64,000 nucleotides of DNA from DASPJL01 sp035628645 (GCA_035628645.1 DASPJL010000195.1:1-64000); one strand, 5' to 3'; counted from the first letter of the stretch, positions 23,920-32,851 are shown. Translations and numbers: made by a program. Notes: generated from the sequence alone by a model not told the origin.

Positions 23920-25782
23920 TAAATATCCTTTTGCCTGTAAATTAAATAAAGTATGGTATTTGCCTTTTAATGCCAAAAGTTCTTCATGGCTTCCCATTTC
24001 AGCCATTTCTCCATTTTCCAGAACCAGAATCCTGTCCGCCATCCTCACTGTAGAAAAACGGTGAGAAATCAAAATTGCGGTTTTGCCCTTTGTTATTTCG
24101 GAAAACCGGATGAATACTTCATTTTCCGCTTTTGCATCCAGCGCTGCAGTTGGTTCATCCAGGATCATTACCTGAGCATCTCTCATATAAGCCCTGGCTA
24201 AAGCAAGTTTTTGCCACTCTCCCCCTGATAGATCTACGCCCTCTGCAAATCTTTTCCCAATCATTTGATCGTATTGTTTGGGTAATTTAGAAATTACCTG
24301 ATCAGCCAGGCTTTTATTTGCCGAAGTCACAATTTTGGTCCTGTTTTCCTTGTCGTCTATATTTCCGACGGCAATATTATTCGATGCGGTAAATTGAAAT
24401 TTTATATAATCCTGAAAAATGACCCCTATATTTTTTCTTAATTGTTCGGGATTATAAAGTCTTAAGTCTTTTCCATCCAGTAATATTCTCCCTTCCGTCG
24501 GTTCATACAACCTGGTGATCAATTTGGTTAGTGTAGTTTTTCCTGCGCCGTTTTCGCCAACTAAGGCTAATTTTTCCCCTGCATTTAAGGTAAAAGAGAC
24601 TCCTCTTAGTGCATATTTATTCGAATCTAAATATTTAAAACTCACATTTTCAAAAACAAAACCTTTTTGTATAGGCGCCGGGAAAGAAATATAACTATCC
24701 CTCAATTCATTTTTTGATCTGATCTCAAAGAAATCGAAGAGATCCTTCAGATAAAGTGCACTTTGTGCAATGGAAGAAAACCTTAGAAAGATGCCTTCCA
24801 TCAAACCCCTTAATCTGCTCAATGAACCGGAATAAAAAGTTAAATCGCCCAGCGTCAATTGCCCCTGAATGGTACGAAGAATGATAAAAACATAGGCGCC
24901 GTAATAGCCTATTGTTCCTATTGTGGCTAAAATACTTCCCCAGGTGGCTCTTTTAATAGCTATTTTTTTATTTTCCAGGTAAAATTTATTGGAAAGCTCT
25001 TTAAACCTGCTAATTAAAAAATCAGATAATCCGAATGATTTTACTTCCTTCGCAGTCTCATCACTTGCACCTATGTACCTTAAGTAATCAAGCTCTCTTC
25101 TTTCAGGCGTCCAGCTTCTGGTCATGGAATAGGTCTTCTCATTAAAATGCGATTCCACCAGGAAAGCCGGGATGACGGCTATGATTAACAGTAAAATAAG
25201 CCAAGGATTGAAAGCAATCAGCACTGCTCCTAAGAAGAATACAGTGATGAGGTCCTGAAACTGGCTCAAAACCTGAGACATTAATATACTTCGTCCTAAA
25301 GTTTGTTGCCTGGCCCTTTCAAGCTTGTCATAAAATTTTGAATCCTCAAATTGATCAAGATCAAGGGTACTGGCGTGGGCCATAATTTTCACGGAAGTGT
25401 TGTTGGCAAATACATCTCCAAGTAGGCTGTCAGATAAAGTCAATAATCTTGTCAGAACATCTGAAAGAACAATCAATCCTATTTCTACCCCGATCCAGAT
25501 CCAAAGCATAGACAAATCCGGATTGCTTATTTCTCTTGCCTCAACTATTTCATCTATAATAAGTTTTCCAATATATAATATTGCCGGCGCGAATAAAGAT
25601 TTAACTATTCTTAGCGTTATGTTCCCTATAGTTAAAGTTTTATTGGTTTCCCAAATCAGACGAAAAAACCGTGGTATGTTTTTTAAAGCATGAAATCTTT
25701 CCTTCAGTGAAAGTTTTGGTTTATTTCTTTCATTCCTGGAAAAAAGATTTAAAAGGTTGTCAATCACTGACTGTATAGGCAT
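23917..25782 (-). CDS. ABC exporter, fused permease and ATPase (MsbA-like)
   Basis: A 621-residue half-transporter that should act as a homodimer. Six membrane helices span about residues 45-330 (for example FAPAILYIGKLIIDEIVE and FFLGAVLIAFNPWLILLLII). In the ATPase half, Walker A is LVGENGAGKTTLTKLI, the Q loop is IGVIFQDYIKF, the signature is VDLSGGEWQKLALARA, Walker B is VMILDEPTAALD and the H loop is ILISHRFSTV. The first 35 residues form a polar lead. The cargo may be lipid or peptide; sequence alone does not decide. It is monocistronic, and its stop borders the repeat block shared with the kinase. Confidence 0.92.
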   Translation of the reverse strand: MPIQSVIDNLLNLFSRNERNKPKLSLKERFHALKNIPRFFRLIWETNKTLTIGNITLRIVKSLFAPAILYIGKLIIDEIVEAREISNPDLSMLWIWIGVEIGLIVLSDVLTRLLTLSDSLLGDVFANNTSVKIMAHASTLDLDQFEDSKFYDKLERARQQTLGRSILMSQVLSQFQDLITVFFLGAVLIAFNPWLILLLIIAVIPAFLVESHFNEKTYSMTRSWTPERRELDYLRYIGASDETAKEVKSFGLSDFLISRFKELSNKFYLENKKIAIKRATWGSILATIGTIGYYGAYVFIILRTIQGQLTLGDLTFYSGSLSRLRGLMEGIFLRFSSIAQSALYLKDLFDFFEIRSKNELRDSYISFPAPIQKGFVFENVSFKYLDSNKYALRGVSFTLNAGEKLALVGENGAGKTTLTKLITRLYEPTEGRILLDGKDLRLYNPEQLRKNIGVIFQDYIKFQFTASNNIAVGNIDDKENRTKIVTSANKSLADQVISKLPKQYDQMIGKRFAEGVDLSGGEWQKLALARAYMRDAQVMILDEPTAALDAKAENEVFIRFSEITKGKTAILISHRFSTVRMADRILVLENGEMAEMGSHEELLALKGKYHTLFNLQAKGYL

Positions 25783-25887
25783 TTTTAAATTTAAGGATTA
25801 ATGATTAAAAGCATTTGGAGTTAAAGTTTAGAAATTTTGAGGACAATATTTTTTAAAATATCCTTCTTCATTTAGTTTCTTTGCAGC

Positions 25888-26379
25888 ATGAATGAAAATC
25901 CTGTTCTTATGAATGACTCCCACGGGCGGAGTTTTTTAAAAGGAGTAACCTGGAGAATAACAGGAACCATCGACACCATAACGATGGCTTTTATAGTTAC
26001 CGGAGAAGTTCAGCATGCGCTTAAAATTGGTTTAACTGAGGTTTTTACCAAAGTAATTCTTTATTATTTACATGAAAGGCTTTGGAATGTCATCTCTTTT
26101 GGAAGAATTCATGGGGTTGGTCCTACTCAAGCCCGGAGCTTAGTAAAGGGAATTTCTTGGCGGATAGCAGGCACGGTGGACACTATCGTGATTTCGTATT
26201 TCATTACCGGCAATATTACCAATGCGATCCAGATAGGAGGTTTTGAAGTATTCTCAAAAATTGTATTATTTTACCTTCACGAAAGGATTTGGGGGAAAGT
26301 AAAGTGGGGAAGAATTATAAAGACTACTTCAACTTCATCGGTAAAAGTAAAAAAAGAGGAATTTGCCGGAAAAGACTAA
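25888..26379 (+). CDS. tandem DUF2061 membrane protein
   Basis: A 163-residue protein made of two copies of the DUF2061 unit: residues about 8-72 (SFLKGVTWRITGTIDTITMA, then KVILYYLHERLWN) and about 83-145 (SLVKGISWRIAGTVDTIVIS, then KIVLFYLHERIWGKVKWGR). Each copy has two membrane segments joined by a short loop with a conserved E-V-F. Single-unit proteins are the norm, often in sulfur-assimilation settings elsewhere; function is unknown. The copies are clearly related to each other, so this is an internal duplication. It converges on the phosphohexomutase gene, with only 21 bases between. Confidence 0.85.
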   Translation: MNENPVLMNDSHGRSFLKGVTWRITGTIDTITMAFIVTGEVQHALKIGLTEVFTKVILYYLHERLWNVISFGRIHGVGPTQARSLVKGISWRIAGTVDTIVISYFITGNITNAIQIGGFEVFSKIVLFYLHERIWGKVKWGRIIKTTSTSSVKVKKEEFAGKD

Positions 26380-26400
26380 TCCCTCTTTTGACTTTAAATG

Positions 26401-28131
26401 CTACCTCAACTGCAAATCATTAATGATATTTTCAATTTTGTCATTTAATGTTTTGCTCGTTTTATCAAAGTTTTCTTTGCTGGCAAGAGATTCATTTACA
26501 CTAAAATAAAATTTGATCTTAGGTTCTGTACCGGATGGTCTTGCCGAGATTTTGGTACCATCTTCCAGTAAAAATTGTAAAACATCAGATTTTGGCAACT
26601 CTATTTTTGTTTCTTTCCCAGTAATAAGGTCTCTTTCAACGCTGTTTTCGTAGTCTGATATTTTTATTAGTTTCTTGCCATTTACCAAAGCCGGAGGATT
26701 GGACCTGAATTTATTCATCATGGCTTTAATTTCCTCAGCGCCGCTTCTTCCCTTTTTTGTAAGGGAAATCAGATCTTCCTTGTAGTATCCGTATTCAACA
26801 TAGATATTTAAAAGCCAGTCATACAAAGTGAATCCTTTGTCCTTGGCATAAGCAGCAATTTCTGCTATGATGGCGCAGCTTGCTATCGCATCTTTGTCCC
26901 TAACAAAATCTCCGATGAGGTATCCATAGCTTTCTTCAGCACCGGCTATAAATGTTTTTTTGCCTTCAAATTCTCTCATTAATCCGGCTATATATTTAAA
27001 TCCGGTTAAAACATTGTAGCACTCAACCCCATTTTTTTGAGCGATTTTGTCAATAAGGTCTGTGGTAACAATGGTTTTTGCAATGTATTCTTTTCCGGTA
27101 AGTTTCCCCAGCTCCCTCCAACGTTCGATTAAGTAGGAAAAGATCAAAGTGCCTGTTTGATTTCCATTCAAAAGCTGAAATTCATTTTTATGGTTTTTCA
27201 CAGCAATACCTACTCTATCAGCATCTGGATCTGTGGCCATCACAATATCTGCATCTATTTCCCTGGCTTTTTTTACCGACAGACTCATTGCATCTTTTTC
27301 CTCCGGATTTGGATATACCACAGTTGGAAAATTGCCATTGGGTTCTGATTGTTCTTTTACAACTGTAACATTTGTAAATCCTAGCTTTTCAAGGGCTTTT
27401 GGTACCAATGTTATTCCCGTGCCATGGATAGGAGAAAAGACGATTTTAAGGTCATGCTGATTTTTAATCTCCTTACCTGAAAGACTTATACCATATAATT
27501 TATCCAAATAAAGCTTATCGATCTCCTCGCCAATTAATTCTACCTTGTTTTCTTTGCTTTCAAATTTTATTTCATCAATAGATTGGATGTTATTTACTTC
27601 ATTGATAATATTCTTATCATGAGGTGCAATGACCTGAGAGCCATCATTCCAATACACCTTATATCCATTGTATTCTTTTGGATTGTGGGAAGCTGTAACG
27701 ACCACTCCACTGTGGCAATTGAAGTGCCTTATGGCAAAAGATAATTCTGGGGTGGGACGTAGTTCTTTGAAAAGATAGACCTTAATTCCATTGGCTGAAA
27801 ATACATTTGCGGTTACTTCAGCAAAATATTTGCTGTTGTTTCTGCTATCGTAGGCTATGGCAACTTTTATTTGTTCATCGGGAAAACTTTTTTTCAGATA
27901 GTTGGCTAAACCTTGGGTGGCAGCACCTACAGTATATTTGTTCATTCTGTTTGATCCCACACCCATTAAGCCTCTCAATCCTCCTGTTCCAAACTCCAGT
28001 GTTCTATAAAAAGAATCCGTCAGTTCTTCAACTTTATTTTCTCTTTGAAGCCTTTTGATTTCCTCTTTAGTTTTATCGTCATAATTACCTCCAAGCCAAG
28101 TATTGATTTTATCCTGAATTATTTGTTCCAT
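26401..28131 (-). CDS. alpha-phosphohexomutase (phosphoglucomutase/phosphomannomutase)
   Basis: A 576-residue four-domain mutase that interconverts hexose 1- and 6-phosphates. The phosphoserine loop is GVVVTASHNPKEYNGYKVYW with Ser148. The metal loop is ATDPDADRVGIAV, the sugar-specificity loop is GAEESYGYLIGD and the phosphate-binding loop is ARPSGTEPKIKFYF. The length and the start GTGGLRGLMGVGSNRMN fit the PgcA-like branch with phosphoglucomutase activity, but phosphomannomutase or bifunctional activity cannot be excluded. The product would feed glycan and storage metabolism. It stands alone. Confidence 0.92.
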   Translation of the reverse strand: MEQIIQDKINTWLGGNYDDKTKEEIKRLQRENKVEELTDSFYRTLEFGTGGLRGLMGVGSNRMNKYTVGAATQGLANYLKKSFPDEQIKVAIAYDSRNNSKYFAEVTANVFSANGIKVYLFKELRPTPELSFAIRHFNCHSGVVVTASHNPKEYNGYKVYWNDGSQVIAPHDKNIINEVNNIQSIDEIKFESKENKVELIGEEIDKLYLDKLYGISLSGKEIKNQHDLKIVFSPIHGTGITLVPKALEKLGFTNVTVVKEQSEPNGNFPTVVYPNPEEKDAMSLSVKKAREIDADIVMATDPDADRVGIAVKNHKNEFQLLNGNQTGTLIFSYLIERWRELGKLTGKEYIAKTIVTTDLIDKIAQKNGVECYNVLTGFKYIAGLMREFEGKKTFIAGAEESYGYLIGDFVRDKDAIASCAIIAEIAAYAKDKGFTLYDWLLNIYVEYGYYKEDLISLTKKGRSGAEEIKAMMNKFRSNPPALVNGKKLIKISDYENSVERDLITGKETKIELPKSDVLQFLLEDGTKISARPSGTEPKIKFYFSVNESLASKENFDKTSKTLNDKIENIINDLQLR

Positions 28132-28265
28132 TATTGATGTTGCTTTTAGTTAGTATATGCTTTTGATAGAAGTTATTTTGTTAATCAGTATTCCAAAGAC
28201 GGTATCGCTAAATTAGAATTTCGGGTTACAATCTTCTAAAATTATTTAAAATTAAAGTGAATATG

Positions 28266-28363
28266 AGTTGGAAGTGGCAAGTTGGAGGTTGGAAAAAAAA
28301 ATTCAAAAATCTATTCATTTTACCTAATCACTCTTTCGCATTAAGACCTTCCTACTTCCAACT
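28266..28363. repeat. inverted repeat AGTTGGAAGT / ACTTCCAACT
   Basis: The 10-base arms at 28266-28275 and 28354-28363 pair perfectly. The left side continues with reiterated GTTGG words (GCAAGTTGGAGGTTGG). The right arm ends 2 bases before the stop codon of the phosphodiesterase gene. It is another word-like repeat at a gene 3' end. Confidence 0.55.
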
Positions 28364-28364
28364 T

Positions 28365-28868
28365 TTACCCAATTGCTCCTCTCTTTCCCAGTTCTATTAC
28401 ATTCATTTGCTCTAGTTTGTCATTATTGATTTCAAAAGTAATTATGGTTTTCATTTTATGAAAGCCATGAATCCCAGCTGCGCCGGGATTAATAAATAGT
28501 AGATCATTGTTAGCATCCCGCATCACTTTTAATATATGGGAATGTCCACAAACAAGAATATCCACTTTGTGCGCTGCAAGAAATTTTTTCACCCTGTCAT
28601 TGTACCTGGGAGGGGAGCCGGCAATGTGCGTGATTAGTATTTTAAAAATGCCAATTTCAAAATATTGGTTTTCAGGATTGAAATTTCTTATAGAATTGTC
28701 ATCAATATTCCCGAAGACTGTCTTTAGCTCAGCAATAGCGCTTAATTGATCCAAAACGTCTTTATTCCCGACATCCCCGGCATGCCATATCTCATCACAA
28801 TCTTTGAAGTAAGAAAGGACTTTAGAGTCCAGGTGTCCGTGTGTATCAGAGATTAGTCCTATTTTCAT
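28365..28868 (-). CDS. metallophosphoesterase, YfcE/MJ0936 family
   Basis: A 167-residue calcineurin-like phosphodiesterase. All metal-ligand motifs are in order: GLISDTHGHLD, EIWHAGDVGN, TVFGNIDDN, ILITHIAG and ILVCGHSHILK, then LLFINPGAAG. Small members such as YfcE and MJ0936 cleave phosphodiester bonds in vitro with manganese or nickel; the natural substrate is unknown. It is divergent from bamD, 456 bases away. Its stop is preceded on the plus strand by a repeat arm. Confidence 0.9.
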   Translation of the reverse strand: MKIGLISDTHGHLDSKVLSYFKDCDEIWHAGDVGNKDVLDQLSAIAELKTVFGNIDDNSIRNFNPENQYFEIGIFKILITHIAGSPPRYNDRVKKFLAAHKVDILVCGHSHILKVMRDANNDLLFINPGAAGIHGFHKMKTIITFEINNDKLEQMNVIELGKRGAIG

Positions 28869-29196
28869 GCGACATTTGTTTTTTTAATTGCCATCTTGTG
28901 CTACGTTTAATATTGTGACAAAATATGTTCATAGTAATTCAACCTCTTCTCCTGATTTATAAAGATCAGCGCAAAATTCTACATTTAAAGGTATCATTCA
29001 GCAAATACTAATTAATTATAATTTTTTCAATAACAAGGCACATTTAAAACTGTATTTTGCAGAATTATGAAGACAATAAATATTTATTTAAGAATATTTT
29101 TATATTTATGGAAACTTGTGTCTTAATTTTATGTTATATTAATGTTTTCATGATATAAAATTATTGATTGTTAGTTTTAAGTGTTATTTGACTATA

Positions 29197-29231
29197 AAAG
29201 GTTTCGGTATTTTATCGAAACCTTTTTATTT
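29197..29231 (+). terminator. orphan intrinsic terminator
   Basis: AAAGGTTTCG and CGAAACCTTT make a perfect 10-base stem with a 9-base loop and are followed by TTATTTT. No plus-strand gene ends within 2.8 kb upstream, so the terminated transcript would be non-coding or very short. Confidence 0.7.
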
Positions 29232-29284
29232 TAATTAATTGTAGCATTGACTTATCATATTACGTCTTCATGTACGTTAGCTCC

Positions 29285-29316
29285 TTTGTCTGACAAAAAA
29301 TTTAATACTATATTTG
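29285..29316 (+). promoter_or_regulatory. bamD promoter, Bacteroidota type
   Basis: TTTG at 29285-29288 and TATATTTG at 29309-29316 match the -33 and -7 consensus with a 20-base spacer. Only 8 bases separate the -7 box from the ATG at 29325, so the transcript should start at or within a few bases of the start codon. Confidence 0.65.
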
Positions 29317-29324
29317 CCGGCTTT

Positions 29325-30134
29325 ATGTTAAAAAAATATTTCAACGGTTTCTTACTCGTCCTTTTTTCCCTGCTGATAGTTAACTGCAGCAAGTTTCAAA
29401 AAATACAAAAAAGCACTGATACCCAGGCAAAGTATGAGGCTGCATTAAAATATTATGAGAATAAAGACTATTACCGTGCCGGGCTTCTGTTTGAGGAGCT
29501 ATTGCCGATAATGAGAGGAAAGAGAGAATCTGAATTTATTCAATTTTACCTGGCTTATAGTAACTACTATCAGGGTAACTTGATTTTGAGCGCCGAGAAT
29601 TTCAAAAATTTCTATGAAACCTACGGCAGAAGTGAGTTTGTAGAAGAGGCGATGTTTATGTACGCTTTATCATTATATGAAGACTCGCCCCATTATAATC
29701 TGGATCAATCTAATTCCCTGGAAACAATTAGCGTAGCACAAGGATTTATCAATCGTTATCCTGACAGTAAATTTTATGATAAGGCCAATTCTATTTTAAT
29801 TGATCTCAGACATAAATTAGAAAAGAAGGATTATGAAAATGCAAAAATGTATCACAAGGTTCAGCAGTATAGTTCTGCTGTAGTTGCCTTTGATAATTTT
29901 GAAAGAAGCTTTCCTGATTCACCTTATAATGAAGAAGTAAACTTTTTAGAAATCGAGGCGTCTTATCTCTATGCAAAAAACAGTATTGAATCTAAGCAGG
30001 AGGAGAGGTATAAGAAAGTAATAGAATTATACGAGAAATTTGTAGATAAGTACCCTGAGAGCGAATACTTGAAACAGGCAGAGAATTATTATGAAAATAG
30101 TATGGACGAAGTTGTCCAATTAGCAAAACAATAA
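29325..30134 (+). CDS. bamD: outer membrane assembly lipoprotein BamD
   Basis: A 269-residue lipoprotein from the ATG at 29325; the longer open frame upstream runs through the promoter. The signal peptide ends in a lipobox (LLIVNC, Cys at about residue 21). Tandem TPR-like helices follow: AALKYYENKDYYRAGLLFEE, FYLAYSNYYQGNLILSAENF, then the FVEEAMFMYALSLYEDSP stretch seen across BamD proteins. BamD is the essential partner of BamA for inserting barrel proteins into the outer membrane. It heads the run rpoZ, coaBC, DUF4835, recN, an order typical of Bacteroidota. Confidence 0.93.
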   Translation: MLKKYFNGFLLVLFSLLIVNCSKFQKIQKSTDTQAKYEAALKYYENKDYYRAGLLFEELLPIMRGKRESEFIQFYLAYSNYYQGNLILSAENFKNFYETYGRSEFVEEAMFMYALSLYEDSPHYNLDQSNSLETISVAQGFINRYPDSKFYDKANSILIDLRHKLEKKDYENAKMYHKVQQYSSAVVAFDNFERSFPDSPYNEEVNFLEIEASYLYAKNSIESKQEERYKKVIELYEKFVDKYPESEYLKQAENYYENSMDEVVQLAKQ

Positions 30135-30143
30135 TATAAGAAT

Positions 30144-30455
30144 ATGGCATTATCAAATTCAACATTGGTTACAAGAGACGTTGATAAAATAGGAGATATT
30201 ACCGGAAATGTGTATGAATCCGTATCAGTGGTTTCTAAAAGAGCTAGACAGATTGCTACTAAAGTTAAGGAAGAGCTGAGCAATAAATTATCTGAATTTG
30301 CTTCAACAGTTGATAACCTGGAAGAAGTTTTTGAAAACAGGGAGCAAATTGAAATTTCAAAGCATTATGAAAGGATGCCCAAACCAACGACTATTGCAAC
30401 AGATGAGTTTTTGGATGGCAAAGTGATGTTCAGAAGACCTTCTGACGTTGAATAA
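30144..30455 (+). CDS. rpoZ: RNA polymerase omega subunit, Bacteroidota type
   Basis: A 103-residue protein 9 bases after bamD. It has the omega core (GNVYESVSVVSKRARQIATK, which contains the conserved helix with R-A-R-Q-I) followed by an acidic helix and a C-terminal tail (PKPTTIATDEFLDGKVMFRR). Omega binds the beta' subunit and aids polymerase assembly. The divergent Bacteroidota omega is usually found between bamD and coaBC, as here. A hairpin with a short T-run follows at 30462-30496. Confidence 0.88.
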   Translation: MALSNSTLVTRDVDKIGDITGNVYESVSVVSKRARQIATKVKEELSNKLSEFASTVDNLEEVFENREQIEISKHYERMPKPTTIATDEFLDGKVMFRRPSDVE

Positions 30456-30461
30456 ATAATT

Positions 30462-30498
30462 AAAGATTTACGGTTTAATAAGAGCCGTAAATCTTTTC
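30462..30498 (+). terminator. hairpin between rpoZ and coaBC
   Basis: AAAGATTTACGG at 30462-30473 pairs perfectly with CCGTAAATCTTT at 30485-30496, then TT-CC. The 12-base stem is strong but the T-run is short, so partial termination or attenuation inside the operon is likely. Confidence 0.65.
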
Positions 30499-30523
30499 CA
30501 TCTTCCTTCAAATTCATTTATTC

Positions 30524-31732
30524 ATGCTCCAAAATAAAAAAATAATTATTGGGGTATGTGGCGGTATAGCGGCCTATAAAGTTGCATATCTTATTCGGGG
30601 ACTAGTAAAAGAAGGCGCTGAAGTAAAGGTTATCATGACCTCTTCCGCTCAAAAATTCATTACCCCGCTCACACTTTCTACTTTATCAAAAAATCCGGTC
30701 CTTTCTTCTTTCCAAAAAAATGATTCAGGAGAATGGAACAATCATGTGGAATTAGGTTTATGGGCCGATGCCATGGTTATTGCTCCTGCTACTGCAAGTA
30801 CCATAGCGAAATGCGCTACAGGTAATTCTGACAATTTTCTTTGCTCCGTTTATCTTTCAGCCCGGTGTCCTGTTTTTTTTGCACCTGCAATGGACCTGGA
30901 TATGTATAGACATTCCTCTGTTCAGAAGAATTTGTCTACTCTTCAGTCGTATGGGAATAATATAATTGACGCTGAAGAAGGCGAGCTCGCCAGTGGATTA
31001 ATCGGGGTGGGCAGAATGGCAGAACCAGCTACTATTATAGCTGCACTAAACAATCATTTTACAAAAAAAAAGCTTCTTAAGGAAAAGAAAATATTGATCA
31101 CGGCAGGTCCAACTTTTGAAGCATTAGATCCTGTGCGGTTTATAGGAAACCATTCTTCTGGGAAAATGGGTTATGCCCTAGCCGAAGCTTTTGCAGAATA
31201 TGGAGGGGAAGTGACCTTAATTTCAGGTCCTACACATTTGAAAACAGGTAATACTGGAATTAGGGTAGTGAATGTCGTTTCTGCCCAGGAAATGTATGAG
31301 GCTACAAAAGAAGTTTTTAATTCAACGGATATCGCTGTGTTTGCTGCCGCCGTTGCCGATTATAGGCCATGTTCTATTGCTCCCCAAAAGATTAAAAAAA
31401 CGGATGCGGTTTATAATCTTGAACTGGTTAAAAATGTCGATATAGCAAAGGAGCTTGGTAAGGTGAAAACAAAAAAACAGTTTACGGTAGGCTTTGCCCT
31501 GGAAACTGATAGTGAGTTAGTTAATGCCTTCAATAAAATCAAATCTAAAAATTTTGACTTAATTGTCTTAAATTCACTAAATGATCCGGGTGCTGGTTTT
31601 AAACATGATACGAACCGGATTAAGATAATAGATAAAAACAATAAGATGAAGGAGTTCGAGTTGAAAGATAAAAAAGAAGTGGCGCTAGATATAATTGAAA
31701 GTATTTTATCATTAATAAGTAAACATGAATGA
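30524..31732 (+). CDS. coaBC: bifunctional phosphopantothenoylcysteine decarboxylase/synthetase
   Basis: A 402-residue two-domain enzyme for two consecutive coenzyme A steps. The N-terminal flavoprotein decarboxylase (CoaC) has IIIGVCGGIAAYKVAYLIRG, the active-site His in EWNNHVELGLWAD, the MVIAPATASTIAKCA stretch and FFAPAMDLDMY. The C-terminal synthetase (CoaB) begins near residue 185 with ILITAGPTFEALDPVRFIGN and SSGKMGYALAEAFA, followed by AAAVADYRP and LVKNVDIAKELG. Together with coaX at 13.6-14.4 kb this covers much of the pathway. It lies in the bamD-recN run. Confidence 0.95.
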   Translation: MLQNKKIIIGVCGGIAAYKVAYLIRGLVKEGAEVKVIMTSSAQKFITPLTLSTLSKNPVLSSFQKNDSGEWNNHVELGLWADAMVIAPATASTIAKCATGNSDNFLCSVYLSARCPVFFAPAMDLDMYRHSSVQKNLSTLQSYGNNIIDAEEGELASGLIGVGRMAEPATIIAALNNHFTKKKLLKEKKILITAGPTFEALDPVRFIGNHSSGKMGYALAEAFAEYGGEVTLISGPTHLKTGNTGIRVVNVVSAQEMYEATKEVFNSTDIAVFAAAVADYRPCSIAPQKIKKTDAVYNLELVKNVDIAKELGKVKTKKQFTVGFALETDSELVNAFNKIKSKNFDLIVLNSLNDPGAGFKHDTNRIKIIDKNNKMKEFELKDKKEVALDIIESILSLISKHE

Positions 31733-31854
31733 TGTGATTGTGTTAATAAAAAACACAAAATCCTGTGGAAATGAATCCATTAAAGGAATTAAGTAAGAAG
31801 TTCCAAGTGAATTTTCCTCGTACCCCAAACCTCATACTCCAAACCTATTTCTCA

Positions 31855-32763
31855 ATGAAAAATATAAGCCTGATTATTCTAATATTTTTAAGTGCATTTA
31901 CTTTGGTTTCTGCGCAAGAATTAAAGTGCAGGGTAATTGTAAATGATGCCCAGGTACAAACACAGGAAAGGCAGGTTTTTGAGGATTTGCAAAGAGCAGT
32001 TACTCAATTTATGAACAACAGACGATGGACCAATTTAACCTTTAACCCTGAAGAAAGAATAAACTGTAATATTCAGATTACCCTTAAGCCAACGGATAAA
32101 TTAGGCACTTATACGGCAATTACCAAAGTTCAATCCAGCAGGCCTGTTTATGGAACAGGATATGAGACCATTCTTTTAAATTATGTGGATAAAACCTTCG
32201 ATTTTGAATATGTTCAATCCCAACCTTTGGAGTATAGTGAAAATTCCGTTACAACAAATCTTACCGCAATGCTTTCATTCTATGCTTATGTGATAATAGG
32301 TTTGGACATGGATTCTTTCAGTAAACTTGGTGGAACTCCCTACTATCAGAAAGCACAAAACATCATGAACATGGCATCGCAACAGTTTACAAATGTTGGA
32401 GGATGGCAGGCTTTTCAGGCAGATAATCAAAGCAGGTATTGGTTAATAGAAAATCTAATGAGCCCAACACTTGTACCTATCAGGGAGGGGCTTTATACCT
32501 ACCATAGACTCGCTCTGGATACATTTGAAAAAGACCCGGATGGTGCCCGCAAGAAAATCATGGATGTACTGAACAAAATTAAAGCAGCGAATCAACAAAA
32601 ACGGCTTTCCGTTTTATTCAATGTGTTTTTTGATTCGAAGAAAGATGAGCTCGTAAAGATTTTTTCTAAAGGAGATCTACAAATTCGCAAACAAGCCGAA
32701 ACCCTTCTTACTGAGCTCGATCCTGTCAATGCTACAAAATATAATACAATTGTAGAAGGCTAA
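31855..32763 (+). CDS. DUF4835 family exported protein
   Basis: A 302-residue secreted protein. Start chosen at the ATG at 31855, which gives a good signal peptide (MKNISLIILIFLSAFTLVSA, cleaved before QELKC). The upstream extension of the frame reads repeat-like non-coding sequence. Family features are ELKCRVIVNDAQVQTQ, RRWTNLTFNPEERINCNIQI, and LSFYAYVIIGLDMDSFSKLG near the middle. The family is Bacteroidota-specific and nearly always sits between coaBC and recN; its function is not established. Periplasmic or outer-membrane association is inferred from the signal peptide. Confidence 0.85.
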   Translation: MKNISLIILIFLSAFTLVSAQELKCRVIVNDAQVQTQERQVFEDLQRAVTQFMNNRRWTNLTFNPEERINCNIQITLKPTDKLGTYTAITKVQSSRPVYGTGYETILLNYVDKTFDFEYVQSQPLEYSENSVTTNLTAMLSFYAYVIIGLDMDSFSKLGGTPYYQKAQNIMNMASQQFTNVGGWQAFQADNQSRYWLIENLMSPTLVPIREGLYTYHRLALDTFEKDPDGARKKIMDVLNKIKAANQQKRLSVLFNVFFDSKKDELVKIFSKGDLQIRKQAETLLTELDPVNATKYNTIVEG

Positions 32764-32851
32764 AATTCTGTTTATTTCTTATAAATGATTTCTGGTTGAC
32801 TTCGATTTTACCATCTCATAATACCAGACTTAAACTGATCACAAACAATCC

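Larger units (their letters stand above)
28869..29324. other. 456-base AT-rich gap with an orphan terminator
   Basis: This is the divergent gap between the phosphodiesterase gene and bamD. It is extremely AT-rich and has no credible open frame; the longest notable one, an ATG at 29067, gives 19 residues. A clear intrinsic terminator lies at 29197-29231 and the bamD promoter at 29285-29316. The terminator implies some transcript arising inside the gap. Confidence 0.6.

Noticed and set aside
29247..29324. Longer N terminus for BamD
   Set aside because: It would run through the promoter and place 26 residues before the lipoprotein signal peptide.
31765..31854. Longer N terminus for the DUF4835 protein
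   Set aside because: The extension reads a CCCCAAACCTCATACTCC-type intergenic repeat and would bury the signal peptide.
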